This document shows, piece by piece, positions 57,750-64,000 of a DNA stretch of 64,000 nt. The stretch spans positions 5,525,214 to 5,589,213 of the forward strand of contig NW_022145609.1 of NCBI RefSeq assembly GCF_000002235.5. Direction: 5' to 3'. Numbering within the stretch: position 1 is the first letter of the stretch; every line of letters begins with the position of its first letter. This stretch comes from Strongylocentrotus purpuratus (Eukaryota > Echinodermata > Echinoidea > Camarodonta > Strongylocentrotidae). The notes below the pieces were generated by a model. It was not told where the DNA came from. It did not search any database and saw only the letters and a program-made list of their open reading frames with translations. The position numbers and the translations under genes were made by a program.

Positions 57750-58414
57750 AAAAGGGGAATGAAAAACAAAGACATGAATCTGTGTCTTGGCTCTGATTGT
57801 TTCATGTCATTCGATCATTAGGCCAATGTAGGCTTATTTTTGTTTGTTATTTTTTTATTTTGTCGTGTTCTATGCTATATGATTAATTATCCTGGCTGAA
57901 TTGGCCTCGATTTAGATTGGGCCACAAGTTGTATAATATTTACGTCTGCACCGCCCCCTCCTAATTATAGAAATAACTCCGATACAACAACAAAAAGTGT
58001 ATACGGAACAATAACATAATTTAGCACTTGTAAACATAATATTTAAAAACATACAAAGTTTGGGCATAATGCTAAGATAAAGGGCAATAAGGAGAGAAAA
58101 AAACAAAAATATATGAGTCACCATCAAACGATTCCATGAAAAAAACAAGGTAATTTTCAGATAGGTCGCACGGATAGGTCGCACTCTCGCCTTACTCTTG
58201 GATTATATCTTTGACTTTGTTTCTCATATGGAAATTGGGTTGTTCTTTTTGAAGTTTTTTGTTTTGGATTTATGTGACCACTTTTGGAATAGGAATTTTT
58301 CGTACTGAGGTAAGCAAACACTGTGGGCTTTTCATTTCATTTCATTTCACTTCATTGTGGTTAGCTGCACGATACGCGCTATTCAAATTTCGCGCCTTTT
58401 TTCGAAAGCCAATC
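57750..58414 (+). other. Intergenic DNA and LINE 5' region
   Basis: No host gene is recognised. GATAGGTCGCAC is repeated at 58161 and 58173. The LINE 5' UTR probably starts between about 58190 and 58260, but no boundary or TSD could be read. Confidence 0.4.
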
Positions 58415-59608
58415 ATGGCGGCTCACGCCTCCGAGCCGGAAAGATCCATGATGAGCGATGATGAAATGGTTTTTCAAACTGTGCAAAACAGGAATCCTGC
58501 AAAAAGGCAACGTGGGAGAAGCTCTACTAATATAGAGAACTTAAAACACGCATCAGAATCATACTCTTCGAACACCACTTTCCACACCACTTCCCCAAAC
58601 CCAAACCCAAAGGGCTTTAACATTTTCATAACCCCAATAGATAGGACAAAATCTTTGAACAAAGTAAATCCCATACAAATAGCCAAGGCAATTCGGGAAG
58701 TTTGCGTGAACCCTGTAGATTTTATCAAAACCACTAATACGGGACTCTTAATCAAGTGTAAAAATACTAAGCAGGTGAAGGCTATCTCAGAGATTAACAA
58801 AATAGGAAGTGTTGATGTAAAAGTCAGTGAAGGAGTGAATGGATCAAAGGGAGTCATTTATGACATCCCACAGGAAATGAAGGAAGAGGAAATTCTTAAT
58901 GAATTGAAAACTCAGAATGTGATTGGGGTGAAGAGGATGGTGAAAAGAGTCCGAACAGATGAAACAATAGAAGGAAAGCGCCAAATCTCTCAAATTCCCA
59001 TGCGCTGCGTTATTCTAACCTTCAGTAAAGTCACTATCCCCCCTGAAATCCACTTATGTTTCCAAATCAAGCGCGTAAAACAATATGTCCCACCTGTAAT
59101 TAGATGTTATCAATGCCAAAGATTCGGACACAATGCTTCACAATGTAATTCCAAAAAAAGATGCGTCAGATGTGGAGAAAACCACTCGTTCGATGACTGT
59201 AAAAAAAAAGAAGAACGAAAGTGCGTAAATTGCGGGGAAAACCACTCTGCAGCCTACAGCGGCTGCGCACAAGCAAAAAAGGCAAAGCAGGTTCAACAGA
59301 TACGGTATGAAAAGGGGCTATCGTACGCAGAAGCAACTCAGTCCTGGCAGCAACAAAACCAAAAAGTATCAAATCCACAGCCTATTCAACAGAAAAATAA
59401 AGCCAACAAAACATTGAGTAAGGAAACAGAAAAACAAACAAACGAACTTCCAGTGCGGAATGTTGGTAAACCTAATAGTACCTACGCACAAGCAGCTGTT
59501 CCGTCATTCCTGACCAGAGAAAACACCACCCCACAATTTCAAAACCAGGTTATTCCTCAGGTACCACAGAGTAAAGAGACCATTAATAATCAAGGAACGT
59601 CATTATGA
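58415..59608 (+). CDS. LINE ORF1, zinc-knuckle nucleic-acid-binding protein
   Basis: This gives 397 residues from the ATG at 58415 (MAAHASEPERSMMSDDE). The frame is open further upstream, but without an ATG. Three Cys/His clusters occur: CYQCQRFGHNASQC, CVRCGENHSFDDC and CVNCGENHSAAYSGC. They are followed by SYAEATQSW, the usual I/Jockey-type ORF1 ending of the finger region. The protein would coat element RNA. The frame stops at 59608, but an adjacent frame continues with protein-like sequence (next entry), so the true C-terminus is probably longer. Confidence 0.85.
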   Translation: MAAHASEPERSMMSDDEMVFQTVQNRNPAKRQRGRSSTNIENLKHASESYSSNTTFHTTSPNPNPKGFNIFITPIDRTKSLNKVNPIQIAKAIREVCVNPVDFIKTTNTGLLIKCKNTKQVKAISEINKIGSVDVKVSEGVNGSKGVIYDIPQEMKEEEILNELKTQNVIGVKRMVKRVRTDETIEGKRQISQIPMRCVILTFSKVTIPPEIHLCFQIKRVKQYVPPVIRCYQCQRFGHNASQCNSKKRCVRCGENHSFDDCKKKEERKCVNCGENHSAAYSGCAQAKKAKQVQQIRYEKGLSYAEATQSWQQQNQKVSNPQPIQQKNKANKTLSKETEKQTNELPVRNVGKPNSTYAQAAVPSFLTRENTTPQFQNQVIPQVPQSKETINNQGTSL

Positions 59609-59807
59609 AACACCACAAGGCACTCCACCTATGACCAACTTCATAGCCTCGGCTAGTGATGAACAAATTATAGATTTTATTTGCCAACTAATTTTTAAAT
59701 TCACAGAAGGTAGAACTGAAAAAGAATTGAATACTCTTGTTTGCGTTGCAGCCAAAAGGGCGCTGCAACAAAATAGTACATATGATAGAACAAATGATAG
59801 TGATTAA
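59604..59807 (+). pseudogene. Probable out-of-frame C-terminus of LINE ORF1
   Basis: Another frame stays open for 67 codons to TAA at 59805-59807 and reads like an amphipathic domain (ASDEQIIDFICQLIFKF, then TEKELNTLVCVAAKRAL). It overlaps the ORF2 start. A one-base indel just before 59604 would explain the early ORF1 stop. Confidence 0.5.
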
Positions 59808-62800
59808 TTTACTCATGTCACTCTCCATTATACACTGGAACGCCCAGGGACTCTTAGGGCACGGCAATGAATTATTAAATTATTTAAACTTACACAAGGA
59901 TTTTAAATATGATATTATTTGCATACAGGAGACCTGGTTTCATAATAACATTATTTTGAATATTCCAGAATATACATGCTTTCCTAGAAACAGACAAAAT
60001 AATATTAGAGGAGGCTGTGCTATATATGTTCATGATAGGATTAAGTATGAGGGTCCTTTCACAGATGCAAACTTAGAATTACAACAAATGAATGTTTACA
60101 TAGGGGGGAAAAAATTGTCAATCATTAATTATTATAACCCTTGTAATAAACTGAATGAAAATATTATGAATAAGTTAATGGAAAATGTATCTAACAATGA
60201 AAACGTCCTTATAATGGGAGATTTTAATGCTCACAATGTTTTATGGGGCAGCGAGAAAACAGACAAAAACGGTGAAGTAATAGAACATTTTTTGAATAAG
60301 AACAGTTTGATTATTTTGAACAATGGAGAGGGGACCAGATTAGACCCACGAACGGGGAAAACATCATGTCTGGATCTAAGTATCACATCTCCTTCTTTGG
60401 CGTGTAAGTCTACATGGGGAGTCATGCGGAGTACTTTTGGTAGTGACCACTTCCCAATCTCTCTCCAAGTGTCTCTCGAAAAAAGTACAGATCCGCATAG
60501 AGCAAATGCAGGTATGCCTAATGGAAATGTGGTAGAAAAGCCTTTTTCTTTTAAGAATATAAGCTGGTCTAACTTTGCAAAGAAATGTGAAGAAGTATTA
60601 AATGGACAGATTACATTAAAAAACACAAATGTAAAGGAAATGTACACCCAATTTATGGAGTACCTAAAAGAAGTTATAAAGGAAGCTGTTCCCCAAAAGA
60701 GTAAAAAGAAACAAAACCCGGTCCCATGGTGGACAAAAGAATGTTCTGCTAAAATTAAAGAAAGAAATAAAGCGAGTAACAAGCTCTCTAAAGGTAGAAT
60801 GATAACGCTGGAGAATATAGATGATTATAGTAACAAGAAAAAAATGGCACAACGAGTTCTCCGCCAAGCAGAACAAAAATATTGGCAAGCGTTTTGCACG
60901 AAACTGGACCGTTACATGCCTGAGTCAAAAATCTGGACCTGCATAAAACGACTAAATGGTGTTCCAGGTGCGAGGTCAAAAAATATGTCATCATTGACAG
61001 AAAATGACAAAGAAATAACTCGGGAGGATGAAAAGGTGGATGTTTTTGGACGCTACTTTCAATCTTTAGGAATGAGAGAAGATAGGGTAAATGAACAGTA
61101 TTTAGCTTTAGTAAAGAATAGCATGAATATTCAGGAGAGTGTTATCAATGAACCCTTTTTACTCATTGAATTAGAAAAGGCAGTACAGTCAAAAAAGCGG
61201 ACTGCCCCTGGTCAAGATAACATTCCTTATGAGGTGTATGAAAACTTTCCTAAAGAAACTAAAAAGGTTATGTTAGATATAATAAACAGGATTTGGGGAA
61301 CAGGGGAAATACCCCTCCCACTGAAGCACTCTATTTTGATACCAATTTTGAAACCTGGAAAAGATCCCCGGAAAGCGTCTTCATATAGACCCATTTCACT
61401 CACATCATGCTTCGCCAAAATAATCGAGCGTTTGATCAAAGAAAGGTTACAATGGTATGTAGAAAAACATGAGTTACTACCTAATTTTATTAGCGGGTTT
61501 AGAAAAGGGCGGAGTGCCATAGACAACATAGTTCTCCTAGAAAACGATATTCAGAAAAGTATCAATTGTAATGAACACATAATAGCTGTGTTCCTAGATA
61601 TTGAGAAAGCTTATGATAAATTATGGATAAATGGACTACTATTCAAACTCGCCCAAAAAGGAATAGAAGGAAATTTGTTACAATATCTACAAAAGTATTT
61701 GACAGGACGTACCTTTCAGGTAAGAATTAATAATACTGAATCAAAAACATATGATATGCATAATGGACTCCCACAAGGAAGTATTTTGAGTCCACTGCTA
61801 TTTAATTTAATGATTAGTGATATTCCTACAGATCCTTCAGTGCCCTTAGCTGTATATGCTGATGATTTTGTCATATGGGCATCAGGTAGGGATATCCTTC
61901 AAATATCAAGCAAACTTCAGGAATACCTGAATAGACTCCAGACTTGGTTTCGCAGATGGGGATTTCGGCTTTCGGCTGATAAGACAGTCCCTATATTTTT
62001 TACAAAAAGTACAATGAATCTCTCACCACCGCAAGTAGAATTAGACGGGAAAAAAGTGCCCTTTCAGAATACTCATCATTTTCTGGGGTAACTTTTGATA
62101 AGAAATTGACCTGGAAGCCACACGTGGAAAATGTTGTAAAGAGATGTAAAAGAAAGTTGAATATCCTAAGATGTTTAACGGGAACTAAATGGGGGAGCTC
62201 TTCTAAATCCCTCGTAAAGGTTTACAGGGCATTCATAAGATCTTTACTCGACTATGGATGTGAGGCCTACGATAGCGCTACTACCACCACAAAAAAGGCA
62301 CTTGATTCGGTGCAATACCAGGCGCTACGGATTTGTGCGGGAGGACTACCTCTCACTTCCCTACAATCCTTACAAGTGGAAATGGGGGAATTTCCCTTGG
62401 ATCTAAGGAGACAAATTGTGTCAAGTAAATATAGACAAAGTATCGAAAGATCCCCAAACCACCCATTATCACAAAACATAGGGCCATGTTGGCAATTTGA
62501 TTATCTAAAGGGAAAAGACTTTCTTAGTAAACCTTTCGGGTATAGAACCCAGAGTAAAATAAAAAACTTCATGACAGAAACTACCGTACCATCCCCATTT
62601 CCGCCATGGCTTTTTGAACCCCCACTGGTTTCGACCGAGTTGAGCTCTCGGATTTCAAAAGCCGACCATCCGAATGAACTACAGCAACAAAGCTTAAAAT
62701 TGATTAATACAAAATGGTCGAACCAGTTGCATATATATACAGATGGATCTAAGTTTCCGGAGAAGGGCCAATGCTCGGCTGCTTTCTATATCCCACACTT

Positions 62801-63565
62801 TTCTGTACACCAATGTAAAAGATTAGCGAATTTTACCTCATCGTATAGAGCCGAGTTGGCTGCAATGTTCTTGCCCTTCAATGGATCGAAGAAACAAACA
62901 TCTATACAGGTGCAGTCATTTTTAGCGACTGCTTAAGTGCCCTCACAGCCTTGAAACATTTTAGTGACGAATCCTTTGTCACAGAAATATTTATAATAAC
63001 GACCCGATTGAAATATAGAGGGATCGAAATCGCTTTGGAATGGATTCCAGGCCACTGTGGGATAGTGGGAAATGAAAAGGCAGACTTCTACGCAAAAAAA
63101 GCTCTAACTCAGGAAATTGAAATGCATAATAAATTGACTTTATTTGAAAAGACAAGTTTAATTTTGTACAGTTCAAAGTTACTTTGGCAAGAAAGGTGGA
63201 ATGATACCCAATCGGCACTAAAAATCCTTCAGCCAAATGTTATCTCACAATATTCTTGTAAATTGGGAAGAAAAACTGAAACTATTCTTAGGCGACTACG
63301 CCTGGGAGTGTCTGGACTCAACCAAGACCTCTTGCGTTTGGGCATCCACTCCACAGGTTTCTGTGACAGCTGCCCAACATTAGAAACGGTCAGACATTTT
63401 TTGATAGAATGTCCAAAGTATATAATAGAAAGGGCCATGTTAATGTCAGAAGTTAATATTTCCAAGGAAGAGGACATTATGATATGTTTACGAAACAGTG
63501 ACTCTCATGTACAAATGGCAATTTCTCGCTTCGTTTTTAGAACGAAGCGATTATGTAAAAAGTAA
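59782..63565 (+). pseudogene. LINE ORF2: APE endonuclease, reverse transcriptase, RNase H (frameshifted)
   Basis: ORF2 lies in three frames. 59782-62091 has the endonuclease (HWNAQG, CIQETW, GDFNAHN, SDHFPI) and RT (FLDIEKAYDKLW, GLPQGSILSPLLF, YADD at 61855-61866). It breaks in a G run at 62085-62088, right after HHFLG. The frame then continues from 62091 through the thumb region and RNase H start (IYTDGSK, YRAELAA). It shifts again near 62872. The last frame runs to 63565 with SDCLSAL, WIPGHCGIVGNEKAD and the terminal CDSCPTLETVRHFLIEC finger. The ATGs at 59782, 59794 and 59815 are all possible starts; the endonuclease begins just after 59815. Confidence 0.88.
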
Positions 63566-64000
63566 AATCAAAAAGAGATGAAAAACAGAAACCGCAATCA
63601 ATTTGAGCTGAATAGAAGAGAAAATAGGTTTTTTGTGTATAACCTTATGCCTACACCTGTATTAGTGTCTTATTTGAAGTTTTGATCGTATAGACCTATA
63701 TATCTTATTTAGGCCTCTTTTAATTTAAAAAAAAATAATGATTGAAACAATTTAACATTATTTATTTGACCAATCGAAAAACATATCTTAATACATACAC
63801 ACAACTTTAGGGAAGTGGAGAGGAGAGAGAGAGAGAAGGATACATGAAATCTGCTGGGGGAAAAAAAAAAAGCAATTAAAACTTGCTATATCATTACTCG
63901 AAAGCATGTCACCCCCCAATGATTATAGTAGTTAAAAGTCATGCGCTATATAAATAATCTCATGAACTAACTCATATAAACTAATAAAGCCCACAAGTGT
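63566..64000 (+). other. LINE 3' UTR and flanking DNA
   Basis: Non-coding AT-rich sequence with an A-rich stretch at 63725-63735, a short GA run near 63815 and an A run near 63865. No gene is seen. Confidence 0.5.

Larger units (their letters stand above)
58415..63735 (+). mobile_element. Non-LTR retrotransposon of the I superfamily, near full length, damaged
   Basis: The two-ORF LINE has CCHC knuckles in ORF1 and an ORF2 with APE endonuclease, reverse transcriptase, RNase H and a C-terminal CCHC-like finger. RNase H together with APE and ORF1 knuckles is typical of the I superfamily (I, Nimb and relatives). It ends in an A-rich stretch near 63725-63735. At least two single-base frameshifts break ORF2, so this copy cannot make a complete ORF2 protein. 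Confidence 0.85.

Noticed and set aside
58259..58414. Extended N-terminus of LINE ORF1
   Set aside because: The upstream part opens without an ATG and looks like UTR; the ATG at 58415 precedes protein-like sequence.

Overview
The window is animal nuclear DNA: AT-rich, with spliced genes (GT..AG introns), tRNA-derived SINEs and many transposons. A Mag/SURL-like LTR element and an SRCR-domain receptor point to an echinoderm, most likely a sea urchin. That assignment is an inference; no marker in the window proves it.

Layout, left to right. (1) 1-3870: the last three coding exons of a MAST-family kinase gene (+), covering its PDZ domain and Ser/Pro-rich tail. The kinase exons lie left of the window. 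(2) 3871-9468: non-coding 3' UTR/intergenic DNA. (3) 9474-14424: a complete, apparently recent LTR retrotransposon (-) with one intact gag-pol ORF, near-identical ~170 bp LTRs and a 5-bp target-site duplication (TSD). (4) 15118-33909: a complete WDR36/Utp21 gene (+), 22 exons, 907 codons plus stop, encoding a nucleolar SSU-processome WD40 protein. Its first two introns hold four DNA-transposon-like elements with readable TSDs, and a decayed duplicate of exon 10 sits just upstream of the real exon. (5) 38832-46009: a seven-exon type I membrane receptor gene (+): signal peptide, group A SRCR, EGF, sushi-like domain, transmembrane helix and a 265-residue tail with YxxM and a terminal ITIM-like motif. 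(6) 48755-56705: a four-exon secreted phospholipase A2 gene (+). Its 6.2 kb first intron is crowded with foldback elements, a SINE and a 2.2 kb inverted minisatellite structure. (7) 58415-63735: a damaged I-superfamily LINE (+) with zinc-knuckle ORF1 and APE-RT-RNase H ORF2.

The four host genes share a strand but have unrelated roles: signalling scaffold, ribosome biogenesis, immune-type recognition, and lipid hydrolysis or venom/defence-type phospholipase. Nothing suggests co-regulation. The most unusual content is the receptor and the range of terminal-inverted-repeat elements. Several have exact TSDs, including two independent insertions of one ~1.17 kb element 119 bp apart. Exon coordinates were read by eye from splice consensus and reading-frame continuity; family names come from remembered protein families, not from a search.
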